64,000 nucleotides of DNA from Panicum virgatum. Lineage: Eukaryota; Streptophyta; Magnoliopsida; Poales; Poaceae. The stretch covers positions 8,482,506-8,546,505 of the forward strand of contig NC_053137.1 in assembly GCF_016808335.1 (NCBI RefSeq). The letters run 5' to 3'. The notes under the pieces were generated by a model. The model ran no database searches, had not been told where the DNA came from, and was given only the letters and a program-made list of their open reading frames with translations. Positions 25,634-37,247 of this stretch are shown piece after piece. The first letter of the stretch is position 1; every line of letters starts with the position of its first letter. A program made the translations under genes and the position numbers.

Positions 25634-27093
25634 TAAAAGTGATCGGGTGCTCTAGCCTAAGAGAGGGAGGGGTGAATTAGGCACTATTAAAACCTTAACC
25701 TATGGCTCCAACTAGTTTGCACAAAAACTTAAACTAAAACAAGCTAACTAGATGTGCAACTATGGTTCACCTTAGTGTGTAACCATCATCCCAAAAGAGT
25801 TTTGCAACCTATAGCCAATCCTAGCAAGATACTACTCTATGAAAGTAAAAGCACACAAGTTGCAATATAAAATGCGGAAGCTAAAAGAGAGGGATGAGAG
25901 GAAGCGAACTCTCGACACGAGGATTTATCCCGTGGTTCGGTTTGCCACAAAGGCACCCCTACATCCACGTTGTTGAAGCACTCACTAAGAGTATCGCTTC
26001 CCGGCAATCAAGTCACTTCCGTGAACACAATAATGGTCACCTTGATCCCGATCTTCACTAAGGGAGATTGCCCACGAAGGAGGGGTCTCCATCCCCCGCG
26101 CAATGTCGTCGACGCCGCTTCACACCAAGCCGGAGGGTCGTTGACTTGCCGGCGAGCCACCAAAGCTCCAAGGAGGCCGGCGCACCGAGATACAAGGATG
26201 GTTCACTTTAGAACCATAGCACAAGGAACTAAACTTTGCTTGATCACTCACTCAAGAGCTAAACTTGCACTAACACTCACAAAGCTTGTGCTAAGGACTA
26301 AGGATTTGATCTTTATGCTCTTGGATGGTTTGGAGATGTTCTTGGGTGTGTGTGGGATGTTCAGTAACTCCAGCAAACTTCAAATGGCAGGGGGAACACA
26401 TATATATAGGCCACCATGTCAAGAGAGCCGTTACTAGCCATTGGCCAGTTTTTTGCGTAGGCATCGGAACTTCCGGTGCATAGAGCATCGGTTCTTCCGG
26501 TCACTCTGCGCTCTGAAGTAACCGTTGGCCTCTCTGACACGCTGCAGCAACTTCAGGGACCATCGGATAAACCGATGCTTGGGTGTCGGAACTTCCGGTG
26601 ACACTTGTCCTTCATATAGCCGTTACACCTTGCTGACGTCATTGCACCGACGCATTACTCTGGTAGCCGTCGGATCTTCCGGTGCTGAAGGCTTGGCTGC
26701 TGCATGCTTGACAACGTCTCTGGAACATAGTACGTTGATTGCACCGATGCTTTTCTTGACACCGTCGGTTCAACCGGTGCTTCACTTCTTTCTCCACTTG
26801 ATCTCCAGAGGCGCTCAGTCTTGCACCAAAGCCATGCCGTCGGATCTTCCGACAACCATCGGATGCACTGATGCTATAGGCATCGGTTCTTCCGGTGCTA
26901 CTGATTTCAGTAGAACTCGTCCAATTCAGCGTTTCTTTGAGTTCTTTCTTCGTGTTTTGCTTTGCATGGCCTTTTTATTTCATCCTGGGATCTAGAAATG
27001 TTCACTTAACAAAATCATTAGTCCCATTGATTGCGTTGTCATTCGACCACCAAAATCACTCGAAATGGCATAAATGGTGCCATGTTCGTTACA
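25634..27093 (-). repeat. 3' LTR of the copia element
   Basis: The 1460-bp LTR reads TGTAACGAAC at its 5' end on the minus strand. The 3' terminus reads TTTTA where the other LTR has TTTCA, so the canonical CA has mutated. It retains a TATATATA box at 26399-26408. It contains seven copies of a TCGGWWCTTCCGG-like palindromic motif between 26464 and 26895. Confidence 0.9.
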
Positions 27094-27298
27094 ATCTCCC
27101 CATTTTTGGTGATTGATGACAACACAATTAAAGCAAGCATAAAATTTTCAAGAATTGACAAATTGAACCACTTACACTTGCTTGAATGTTTACCATCATC
27201 CAATGACGGTTTGGCCTCCTCCTAAAACCATGATCCCCCTTTGTTCGTCTCCCTATTTGCTACTCCTCTCTCATGTGTTGACTTGATCCACTTGGCAT

Positions 27299-27475
27299 GT
27301 CTCCCCCTTTGGAATGTTTTTCCTTCTTGGGAACATCTCTCCCTCTTTATTGGGAACATGCCTTACTTTGATCCACGTCTCCCCCTTTGGAATGTTTTCC
27401 TTCTTGGGAACATCTCTCCCTCTTTGTTGGGAACATGTCTTGCTTTGATCCACATTTCTCCCCCTTTGGAATCAA
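27299..27475. repeat. Tandem repeat, about 88-bp unit, two copies
   Basis: A block containing CTCCCCCTTTGGAATG, CTTGGGAACATCTCTCCCTC and TTTGATCCAC repeats twice in tandem with few changes, and the first few bases recur a third time near 27459. It lies in the non-coding interior next to the 3' LTR. Confidence 0.8.
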
Positions 27476-28576
27476 ATCACCTAAAAGGTCTTGCACCTAA
27501 AAGGTCTTTGCAAAACAATATAGCTCAAGAGAAGTTTAGTAGCCTAGGGAGTTTGTTTCATGACTCATGATCCAATTGTATGATATCAATGAAGATACCA
27601 ATTGAAAATTCATTATGGTGGATCACAAAATTACGAAACTAGCATGACATGAGCTAAGCTTTCCACAAGTGTGTACACAAAAAGAAAGTGTGAAAATCAA
27701 GTGTACAACTAGATATTTTAACTAGAAAGCTTAGATTATATCATGCACGGAGGTAACTCTAAAAATGATAAGAAATTGACAATTACACCAATTGAATGAG
27801 GTTAGAACCTTGCATATCTCCGGGGGTCCTTTGTTTACCTTGCATGTACCAATTGAAAGTGACTTGCAACCAATGAAAAGTCTTTAAACGAAGAGCACTT
27901 GGTACACCAAGGTTAAGCAAATGTATGAGCACATAGCCTATGAACTTAGATATGAGCATTTAAGTTCAATAGAGTATGACTCAATATGCAAGAAAACACT
28001 ATTTATGTAATCACTCTTATAGAGTTGTTTGTTCATATTGATTGTGAATAATATTATCTTAGAATGTTAACTCCATCGTGAGACTACAAATGATAATCTT
28101 GCAAACATGTTAGTCTCAAAAAATCACAAATTATAGAGTGAACTCCCCCTAAATGTGTGCATTTAGTGTTTGAATCACCAAGCAAATGTATGCACATTGA
28201 TTTTGACACAATTGGGAAGTTTACCCTATAGCTTGTGTTTATGGTACACATATGAAATACATACCTCATGAGATCCATGTACCATGAAGGGTAACCTTGT
28301 GTAGTTTTCTACACACTTATCAAAACATGTAGGTTGCTCATGGGTTAGAATCATGACACAATCAACCTACCATATATAACACTAGAAGATGCAATATGCA
28401 AACATCCTAGCAAAAGCAATGGAGCTACATGATGCTTGAAATGAACTCTAGCAACCATTACCTTATGGGGGACTTGGGCAAGACATATCCAAGTTGTGAG
28501 CTTAGCTTGTTTTGGCTTGAAACTTCACTTCAACTTGTAAGCTAAGCCTCCAAATCCCCCGAAGCTGTCCTTGGCT

Positions 28577-30421
28577 TTAAGTCTCCTTTGGAACCCACAC
28601 TATTTGAGGCCCCTTCATATTTGTGATGATGTCCTTGGGCACCCAAATGGAGTGGTTCCAACTCCTTTCCTTCTTCCCAACCTTGTGAGCAACCACCTTG
28701 CCATTTGTCTTTTTTTTTATCACATAGGAGGTGCTATTCCTTTTGTTCCTCCGGTTGGGCTTGGTGTAGATGAGAGAACTCTTGATTGTGAGCTTCTTTT
28801 TGTTTTTCTCATCCGGAAGCTTCTTCCTTGGTTGAGGACACTTGTTGGACTTGTGGCCTTCTTTATGGCACTCTGAGCAAGTCACGGTGGACCCCTTCTC
28901 AAACTTCTTCACCATGTCTTCACGGTTATCTTGAGAAGGTTGGACATTGCTCTCTATGCCTTTACCCTTCAATCTATACAAGTCCTTCATGAGTCTTTCC
29001 ACTTCTTGCTTGAGCTCATCATTTTCCTTAGCAATGAGATCATCACATGATTCTACAACAACATTCTCATAGCATTTTTCATTGCAAAGGTTAGAGCAAG
29101 AATCATTAATTAAATCAATGCAAGAAGTTGAAGCATCTATCCTAGAGCTAGGAATTGCACAAGGAATAGTTTGCTTCATTTCCAAAGAGTCATTAGTATC
29201 ATTAATGCTCTCAAATTTTAATTTGAGCTCTTCATGCTCCTTGCTAAGCAATTTGAATTTGCACATCAAATCTTCAAAATTTGTAGCAAGAGAAGCATTT
29301 AGATCATTGAGAGCATTAATATTTTTAATTTCTTTTGATTGCTTCTTAATGACTTTTTGGTGCTCATGAACAAGGTCAAGAAGTTCATCAATTGAAGGAG
29401 AGTCGGAGTCATCATCACTTACATCGCTATCCATACCTTTTGCCATGAAGCAAGTGTTGGATGATGATCTCATGCGGGTGGTGAATTTTTTGTTTGATTC
29501 ATCACTTGAACTTGCACTTGATTCTTCACCACCGCTTACCCATTCACCAAATACGGCATATGATTCATGCTTGGGCTTCTTCTCCTTCTTTTGCTTGTTC
29601 TTCTTGAACTTCTTCTCAACCTTCATAAGTTGATGGTGAGGCCCATCTTTGAGGAAGACCATATACCCCATTGAGTTTATTTTCTTCAAGCATTTATTCA
29701 TCTTCTTCACTTGCTTGTGGAGGTTGGGGTTCATTGGCTCTTTTTCATCATTTGAGGAGCTTTTTGCATCATCTTCTTCCTCATCACTTGAGCTACCTTT
29801 GATGGCCATCTTCTTCAACATCTTGAGATGTTTGCATGCAAGTGCGCTATTGTCTTGATGTCATTGCGTAGCTCATGGGCGATCACCTTGTTGAGGACTT
29901 GATTTGGTGTCATTGTGTCGAGCTCTTTCTCATATAAAATTGTGGTCACCAAATCATAGTCCGGCCTTCGGAGTGAGTGAAGGATCTTGTGAATGAGTTC
30001 CAAATCTTCAATTTGCTTCACACCTAAGGAATTTATCTCATTCACAATTCAAATGTGAGTACATAGATTCGGCATTCTCATCATCAAATTGCTTAAAGCT
30101 ATTAAGCTTATCAATGAGAACATGATATCTTTCGTTGGCAACATCCTCCGTGCCCTCATGGTTCTCAATGATAGTCTTCTATAGCGTTTTATCATTTTCA
30201 CAAGAATAAACCCGATTGAACACATTGTCACTAAGAGAAGACAAGATTATGCATTTAGCGGTGACATCATATTGCTTCTCTTGTTGACCATTATTTTTTA
30301 CACATTCACTCACAACTCTCCAAACGTTTAATCTCGTTGCTTGGAGATGGGCTTGCATCAAAACCTTCCAATGTTGGAAGCCCGTGCCGTCGAGCCGTGG
30401 AGCGGGTCTAAAAGGATCCAT
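28577..30421 (-). pseudogene. copia-type gag, interrupted
   Basis: The start near 30421 (MDPFRPAPRLDGTGFQHWK) resembles the gag N-terminus of copia elements. A TAG at about 30179, a frameshift near 30045 and another near 29840 break it. The last open part (29821-28577) is 414 residues with an acidic Ser-rich segment, a Lys-rich segment, a long predicted coiled coil and one zinc knuckle CSECHKEGHKSNKC (CX2CX4HX4C). The knuckle binds element RNA in related proteins. The interior between 28577 and the 3' LTR has no pol. Confidence 0.8.
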
Positions 30422-30533
30422 CCTTTCCCCCTAAGAGCTAACTCACTAGGCGGTGAAGCCTACCGATCTAATGAGCCGGTAAACACAAATTTGCCAATGG
30501 AATTGGTTTTCTTTGTGAGAGAAGTGAGTCCCG

Positions 30534-30545
30534 GCTCTGATACCA
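30534..30545 (-). other. Primer-binding site, initiator-Met tRNA type
   Basis: The minus strand reads TGGTATCAGAGC two bases inside the 5' LTR. This matches the 3' end complement of plant initiator methionine tRNA, the usual primer of copia elements. Confidence 0.92.
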
Positions 30546-30547
30546 AT

Positions 30548-31968
30548 TGAAAGTGATCGGGTGCTCTAGCCTAAGAGGGGGAGGGGATGAATTAGGCACT
30601 ATTAAAACCTTAACCTATGGCTCCAACTAGTTTGCACAAAAACTTAAACTAAAACAAGCTAACTAGATGTGCAACTATGGTTCACCTTAGTGTGTAACCC
30701 TCATCCCAAAAGAGTTTTGCAACCTATAGCCAATCCTAGCAAGATACTACTCTATGAAAGTAAAAGCACACAAGTTGCAATATGAAATGCGGAAGCTAAA
30801 AGAGAGGGATGAGAGGAAGCGAACTCTCGACACGAGGATTTATCCCGTGGTTCGGTTTGCCACAAAGGAGCCCCTACGTCCACGTTGTTGAAGCACTCAC
30901 TAAGAGTATCGCTTCCCGGCAATCAAGTCTCTTCCGTGAACACAATCACGGTCACCTTGATCCCAATCTTCACTAAGGGAGATTGCCCACGAAGGAGGGG
31001 TCTCCGTCCCCCGCACAATGTCGTCGACGCCGCTCCACACCAAGCCGGAGGGTCGTTGACTTGCCGGCGAGCCACCAAAGCTCCAAGGTGGCCGGCACAC
31101 TGAGATACAAGGATGGTTCACTTTAGAACCACATCACAAGGATCTAAACCTTGCTTGATCACTCACTCAAGAGCTAAACTTGCACTAACACTCACAAAGC
31201 TTGTGCTAAGGACTAAGAATTTGATCTTTATGCTCTTGGATGGCTTGGAGATGTTTTTGGGTGTGTGTGTGGGATGTTCAGCAACTCCAGCATGTCAAGA
31301 GAGCCGTTACTACCCGTTGGCCAGTTTTCTGTGTAGGCATCGGAACTTTCGGTGCATAGAGCATCGGTTCTTCCGGTCGCTCTGCGCTCTGAAGTAACCC
31401 TTGGCCTCTCTGACACGCTGCAGCAACTTCAGGGACCATCGGATGAACCGATGCTAGGGTCTCGGAACTTCCGGTGACACTTGTCCTTCATATAGCCGTT
31501 ACACCTTGCTGATGTCATTGCACCGACGCATTACTCTGGTAGCCGTCGGATCTTCCGGTGCTGAAAGCTTGGCTGCTGCATGCTTGACAACGTCTCTGGA
31601 ATATAGTACGTTGATTGCACCGATGCTTTTCTTGACACCGTCGGTTCAACCGGTGCTTCACTTCTTTCTCCACTTGATCTCCAGAGGCGCTCAGTCTTGC
31701 ACCAAAGCCAGGCCATCGGATCTTCCGACAACCATCGGATGCACCGATGTTATAAGCATCAGTTCTTCCGGTGCTACTGATTTCAGTAGAACTCGTCGAA
31801 TTCAGCGTTTCTTTGAGTTCTTTCTTCGTGTTTTCTTTGCATGACCTTTTTACTCCATCATGGGATCTAGAAATGTTCACTTAACAAAACCATTAGTCTC
31901 ATTGATTGCGTTGTCATTCGATCACCAAAATCACTCGAAATGGCATAAATGGTGCCATGTTCGTTACA
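30548..31968 (-). repeat. 5' LTR of the copia element, TATA segment deleted
   Basis: The 1421-bp LTR matches the left LTR throughout but lacks about 40 bp at 31292/31293. The missing segment in the left LTR contains the TATATATATG core. Because transcription runs from this LTR, its promoter is probably disabled. Confidence 0.88.
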
Positions 31969-32187
31969 ACACCACAACGGAGACGCGCGCGTGAGGGCAA
32001 CCGCGCGCAGGGTTGACCGATGCTGGTGGGGGCCGTGCAGGGCCGGCGGGAGGTGAGGGATCGCTGCACAGGGGTGGCGGGATGGCGGAAGGCCAAGGAG
32101 CATCGAGCGGGGGGTGGGGGGGGAGGGCAGCTAGGTGGGGGTGGGGCGTAGGGGTGGCGACGCTATGCGTGGGAGAGGCCACAAGAG

Positions 32188-33486
32188 TGAAAGTGCATTT
32201 GGCCCCCTAAGTGGGTTTTGGTGTTAGTGACACTCACAATTAAGGAGCTAATGTGTTTATTGAGAAATGTACAGGTTCAAAAATCATTGAAATGAAAAAG
32301 AGCAACTAACGATGCCATATTTGCTTAAGAGGCGGTGTATGAGCTTCATTGAAGATCTTTTATAAATTTCTATTTTGAATTTGAGTATAGGAAACACCGT
32401 ACTATTGAGAGGGATGCGAAAAGATGATGTGGAGATGCTAAAATGACTAACTGAAATGCTAACAACCCATGAGAGACACAAAGCACTTACTTGAACACTT
32501 AGTCATGTTTTGACAACAGGGGTCAGAAGTTCCGACCAGGGGAAGTAAGTTCCAACTCCCATCGGAACTCTCTCAAGAGTGTCGACCTGGGGTGCTCGGT
32601 TTAGCTGATTTTAATTCGTCGAAAGTTCCGACCCAGTGTCGGAAGGTCCGACAAGTACATAACCAGCACTGTAACGGCTATTTTTTGGAGCTCGCCTATA
32701 TATATCCCTTCGCCCCCACTTCACTGGCTGCTGCTTCTCCCCGACTCAAACACACTCTCAAGCTTCCAAAACTCCTCCTCACTTCCTCCAAGAGCCAATC
32801 CCTTGAGAGATTCAAGCTAGGGCTTGGGTGAGAGCTAGATTTGAGTGTGAGGCTTGAGATTTGACTTGTGTGAGCAGCCACCTCCCTCTCATGAGCACTT
32901 GAAGCATCTCCATTCTTCGATTCACATTCGTTACTCTTGAAGCTTGCTTCTGGACGGTTCGGCGTCGCCCGTGGAGCGTCCTCTCGTGTGTGTGCGCCCC
33001 GGGAAGTTTGTATTACCCCAATCCTTCGTGGATTTGCATAGTAAGTACTCAATCCTCCTTGGGTGGTTGATTAGGTGAGGAAAAGAGTTATATGACAACC
33101 CTACTCTTTGTGAGCTCCTCAACGGAGACGTAGCTCCCTTTGTGGGAGTGACTTCGGGAACAAATCTTGTGTCACTTGTTCTTCATGTTCATATCTTGTT
33201 CTTGTTGACCTAGAGTTTGTTTTAGCCCGATCTACTTTTGTGTGTTGTTCCGTTGCACAAGTTCACTTGCAGGTTACTCTAGGATATATTGGCGAACTTT
33301 TGATTCAAACACTTTTTCCAAGTTCATCTAAAATCTTGTACTTCGTTCAAATTCTTAACTCTCGTCGGAACTTCCTACACAGGGTCGGAAGTTCCGATAG
33401 CCTAATCCGCTGCGAAGAATTTTTAAGATTTTTTCAGGTTCGCCTATTCACCCTCCCCACCTCTAGGCATCACCAAGATCCTTTCA
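32188..33486 (+). repeat. Solo LTR, copia type, copy A
   Basis: The segment starts TGAAAGTGCATTTGGCC and ends GATCCTTTCA, both typical ends of a grass copia LTR. No internal region is present. It is flanked by AAGAG (32183-32187) and AGGAG (33487-33491), a target-site duplication with one change. A TATATATAT box lies near 32697-32705. Motifs like GTCGGAAGTTCCGAC recur near 32525, 32620, 32640 and 33385. Confidence 0.85.
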
Positions 33487-33499
33487 AGGAGGGGTGGGG

Positions 33500-34110
33500 A
33501 GGAGTGTGGGGTGGATAAGGTTTCCTTGGAATCATTATGGTACAATCTGAGCCATCAGATTGATGGACGGTCAGAAATAGTTAGAGCCATTTAGACCAAA
33601 ATTGACCTTATTCCATTCCTTCTCTGATAAACTTTTTTCTTTTTATTTTATTGCACCATTGTAATGTAACTAATAAAAATAATTATCTTATATACACCGA
33701 TACATTTTTCATATGCAATAGGATACATATAACTTGTCTTTAGGAAGTTTAAAAAAAATTTGGAACTGATTTACTATTTTCTATAAATTAAATAAATTTC
33801 TACATGGTTATCGAAATTAATTCTAAATTGCACTACATAGGCATCTAAATGCTGACGAGTATTGTGCCAATAGATAGTTTATATTTTTAGAAATTTTTAT
33901 TCCCATTTCATATTTTTTGATTTAAAATAAATTGCTTACAAATTTTTAGTTTAAATTTGAATATTTTTAATTCTCACAAAATGGAAAACTACTTCCAAAA
34001 TCACCTAAAGGTCCAAATTTTTTCGGTTTCAATAGTTATCCGGTTTTATAGTTGAAAGTTGAATATCAAACTTTTATAAAAGTTGGAGGATGTAAACTGA
34101 TTTTTTTCTA
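33500..34110. repeat. Old MITE-like sequence in SBT2 intron 3
   Basis: The right end (about 33980-34110), with TATCCGGTTTTATAGTTGAA, is related to the right end of the MITE in SBT3 intron 3 (40427-41057). The left part is AT-rich. Boundaries are not sharp. Confidence 0.4.
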
Positions 34111-34115
34111 ATCAG

Positions 34116-34275
34116 ATCCCAAAACCGTACAACTAGGAGTAACACCAGCAACTGCCCAACTCACTCAGGCTTGCAGCACTGAGCATAAACAAATATGAAA
34201 AACAAACAAGTGAAAAATATTTCTCAGAGCGACTTCAACAACTTGCTATAGAAACACTCAAAACAACCACTATAT
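34116..34275. repeat. Right copy of the intron-3 direct repeat
   Basis: Same orientation and order as 25110-25265; see that entry. Confidence 0.75.
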
Positions 34276-35486
34276 ATATACAACGCATCAGTACCAAAGC
34301 AAAAGTTCTCAGAATTTATGGCATTGTATAGTTCATGTTTCTTTTTTATGTTTTAGAGAATCGTTTGTGTCAAGTTGTAAAGTTTTTGTACTTACTTTGT
34401 TTTGCTGATAAATATCAAATATTGTTAAGAGTTTCGCAAAAAATAAATATTGTTAAGAGGGCACAATGGAACCCGGGTCCTAACCCACTCGCTATACACC
34501 ATGTGCCGGCGCCCCACCAAAACTAGATCTTAGCGCAGCGTACAACCATCCAAGGCAAATATCAGAAAAGGAAAGAAGAAGATTTTGAACTGTGAAATTG
34601 CCACATACTAGATAGTTTATCAGCCTCTTGTTCGGTTAGCCTTGCTGCGAAGCCATTGAAGCTTCTCTTGTAACTACGGAGGATCCTGTCCGAAGCAGTG
34701 CTGCAGAAGACAAAAGGCATAGGGTTTAGACTCAGCTTTTTTTCCCCGGAGGAGGAGAAACTCTAAACATCGACCCAATGCTGAACTTTTTTCTTGTAAC
34801 TTCAGCCTATATAAGGTAAGGTTTGTTTGCATCTGAGATAAGAACAGTTGATGCAATCACATTCGTCAAACCAGCATGTTATATATGTCTAGGACTTTCT
34901 GCTTTGTTCTTTTCACTAGAAATAAAACAAGGCGTAGGCCGCTGTAAAATCTTTGCTAACATTACTATTTTCTTCATTTCCATTCGTGAACAGCTGTATT
35001 GCTCTACTATATGACAATGCACATCGTGATAAATTTTAAAAAAAAAGGTGCCGCGCAGCAAGCGGCGCGACAAAATCGTGTATGGCTAGCATGATCAGTT
35101 CTGAAATTCCATGAGCTAATAGAGATTGTGCTTGACTTAGACCTGCCGTCATCGTCGAGGACCTGATTTAGAAGGTCGTGGTGAGCCAATTCTACAGCTG
35201 CAAAACCTTCAGCTTCTTCAAGCTCCGCAGGTGCCCTAGGTATTCATCACGATCAATAAAGAAATCGGTCACCTATATATCTCTGCGATCGATACATTGA
35301 AGACGAGATCTTTGCCAGTGGTTTCAGAGGCGCTAGATCAGGGTATATCATGCTGAATTGTGATCGACGAGATATCCTTCAAACCTGGCCTCCATCGTCG
35401 CCTAGGGTTTCGGAGGAGGTCGGGGTCGTCGTGGCGGCGGAGACAGCCAGAAGGAGAAGAAGGCACGTTCTGATGAGAGGCTGCAT

Positions 35487-36180
35487 TGTGTAATTAAGCT
35501 TGATGAAGCATGAACTCCCCCCAGTGATCTCAGTTGTGTATATAAAAGACTGTATCATCCATGATGGACGAAGCAGCAAGCACACCAGCTTGCATTGCAA
35601 TGATTGCAGCCGCGCGCCTTGTTGCTTGCTCCGCAGCCTTGTCTTGTTCTCTGGTCTAGATAGATGGCCAGCGGCAACAACAGCTCAAGGGCCCTGTCCC
35701 CGTAGCAACTGACAGAGAAACACCCTGGGAAGATCAGTAGAGTATATTAAATTTGAAAAATTCCAGAGGGCTTGCGTCTCAATTTGTTCGCAAAAACAAA
35801 AAAAGGAAACACATTATTGCTTGGGCGTCTTTGCAATGCATGTGGACTATGGCGGAGACGAAGTGATTTTCTCCTCATCATGTAATAAGTAACACGTGTG
35901 GCATTATCGTCGCATCACCTGTCCAAATCTTCTTCTTAAATTGAAATCACAGCGCGGCATGCGTTCAAATATATGTTGATAATTTAGATAAATGTATACA
36001 TTTTGAAAAAAAAAATAGATAGCATATAAAAATCTAATTGAATGTAATCCATCTTTTTAGGAAAAAGATATACACTACTTTTTTTAGGGGATCAACAGGG
36101 AAGATCCCTACCTATATTTCATATATAAATCAATTTATTTTACATACTGCTTCTAACGTGTCTTGTTGCTTCCAGACCAT
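35487..36180. other. SBT2 upstream region and spacer
   Basis: A TATATAAAAG stretch at about 35520-35530 lies 35-45 bp upstream of the SBT2 start and could be a core promoter on either strand. The rest is AT-rich with no recognised gene. Confidence 0.35.
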
Positions 36181-36181
36181 C

Positions 36182-36933
36182 GGGGAAGAAACAATGAAGG
36201 AAGGGGTTGACATATGGGGTTTGCATGTCATTGAGTGGAGAGAGGTTGTAATATGAGCATTTTAGTCCATATGAAATATGGACGCCTGCACATGGGTTCA
36301 AGGCCGCTTGAGAAGTAGAAATATAGTTTTCATACAATTGTAATGGCATCATTCCGAATACGCGAATGTAATTGTGTATCTTAGAAGTTCAAATCTTGCA
36401 ATGACACGTGTACAAAAATTCCTAAGGTAGCAGGAGATAAAGGAACTTGCCAATTGAATTGGCCATTGTGATAAAACTCGTTGGGAACATTTGGTTCCTC
36501 AAATTTATTTTATTTTTTTTAAAGAGATACCCTAAGAGAGACCCTTGAAGTTTAAGGTGAAGAAAGGATGAAGGAAGGAGTTGACATATGGGGTTTCATG
36601 TCATTGAGCGGAGAGAGGTTGCAATATGGGCATTTTAATCCATATGGAAATATGGACGCCTCCACATGGGTTCAGGGCCGCTTGAGATGTAGAATATAGT
36701 TTCACAAGATTGCAATGGCATCATTCTGAATACGCGAATGTAATTGTGTATCTTAGAAGTTCAAATTTTGCAATGACATCTGTACAAAAACTCCTAAGGT
36801 AGTAGGAGATAAAGGAACTTGCCAATTGAATTGGCCATTGTGATAAAACTCGTTGGGAACATTTGTTTCCTCAAATTTATTTTGTTTTTCTTTCGAAAGT
36901 GATACCCCAAGAGAGACTTCTGAAGTTTAAGGT
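36182..36933. repeat. Tandem duplication, about 372-bp unit, two copies
   Basis: Unit 1 (about 36182-36556) and unit 2 (about 36557-36933) share long matching stretches, such as AATACGCGAATGTAATTG and GAACTTGCCAATTGAATTGG, at a constant 372-374 bp offset. Both end in the sequence that forms the 3' tail of the adjoining SINE, so the duplication break lies inside the SINE. Confidence 0.88.
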
Positions 36934-37009
36934 GCCGCACCCAGGGTTCGAACCTTGGGCGGGAGCCTCCCGGCCAGTGGCCTTTGCCACTGCGCCATGA
37001 GCTCCTTGG
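36884..37009 (-). mobile_element. tRNA-derived SINE with 14-bp target-site duplication
   Basis: On the minus strand box A-like TGGCGCAGTGGC and box B GGTTCGAACCC are present. Perfect 14-bp direct repeats CTCAAATTTATTTT lie at 36870-36883 and 37010-37023. Confidence 0.85.
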
Positions 37010-37247
37010 CTCAAATTTATTTTTTTTGATGCCTGGTTCCTTTTAAATTTGTGGTTTCATCAAATTTGTCATTACATAAGCGGTCCCTCATCTCAAGTGA
37101 AGTCCATACACTTCCACTTTTTATCAATGAACTGAAATTTGAAATCTCGCACTACGAATATGTACATCGAGATTTTGTTCTTGACATCTTGCCTAACTAA
37201 AATAACAAAAATACTGAAAATATACCCAACATTCATTGTGTATGTTA

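Larger units (their letters stand above)
25634..31968 (-). mobile_element. Non-autonomous Ty1/copia-type retrotransposon, gag only
   Basis: Two LTRs (25634-27093 and 30548-31968) bound a 3.45-kb interior. The flanking bases ACACC at 25629-25633 and 31969-31973 are a perfect 5-bp target-site duplication. A primer-binding site TGGTATCAGAGC for initiator-Met tRNA abuts the right LTR on the minus strand, and a purine-rich tract (AAAAATGGGGAGAT) abuts the left LTR. Only gag-like sequence is seen; no protease, integrase, RT or RNase H. The element would depend on an autonomous partner. Confidence 0.92.
24484..35304. repeat. Source block A of a segmental duplication
   Basis: Sequence from 24484 to 25628 and from about 31969 to 35304 recurs almost unchanged at 54676-59162. 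The intervening 25634-31968 copia element is absent from the second copy. The left border lies inside SBT2 exon 5. Confidence 0.9.
22525..35486 (-). pseudogene. SBT2: subtilase pseudogene with 9.6-kb intron 3 and missing catalytic Ser
   Basis: Exon 1 (35486-35385, signal peptide MQPLIRTCLLLLLAVSAA), a damaged exon 2 (about 35250-35143) and exon 3 (34700-34609) lie 9.6 kb upstream of exons 4-10: 25007-24770, 24685-24181, 24067-24006, 23889-23656, 23532-23421, 23322-23205 and 23112 to about 22525. Asp (IIGMLDGG, where Thr of DTG reads Gly) and His (GHGSHT) regions remain. Exon 9 is 118 bp instead of 214 and lacks the whole [11 protein letters not shown] segment, a 96-bp in-frame loss. Exon 2 lacks a recognisable acceptor and has a 1-bp deletion; exon 10 has a 1-bp insertion near 22636. 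The frameshifted frame stops at 22547. Catalysis is not possible as annotated. A truncated transcript could still exist. Confidence 0.85.

Noticed and set aside
34460..34520. tRNA-like or SINE-like sequence with CCCGGGTCC near 34470
   Set aside because: Box A is not present at a valid distance and no flanking direct repeat was found; the copy at 58322 adds no support.
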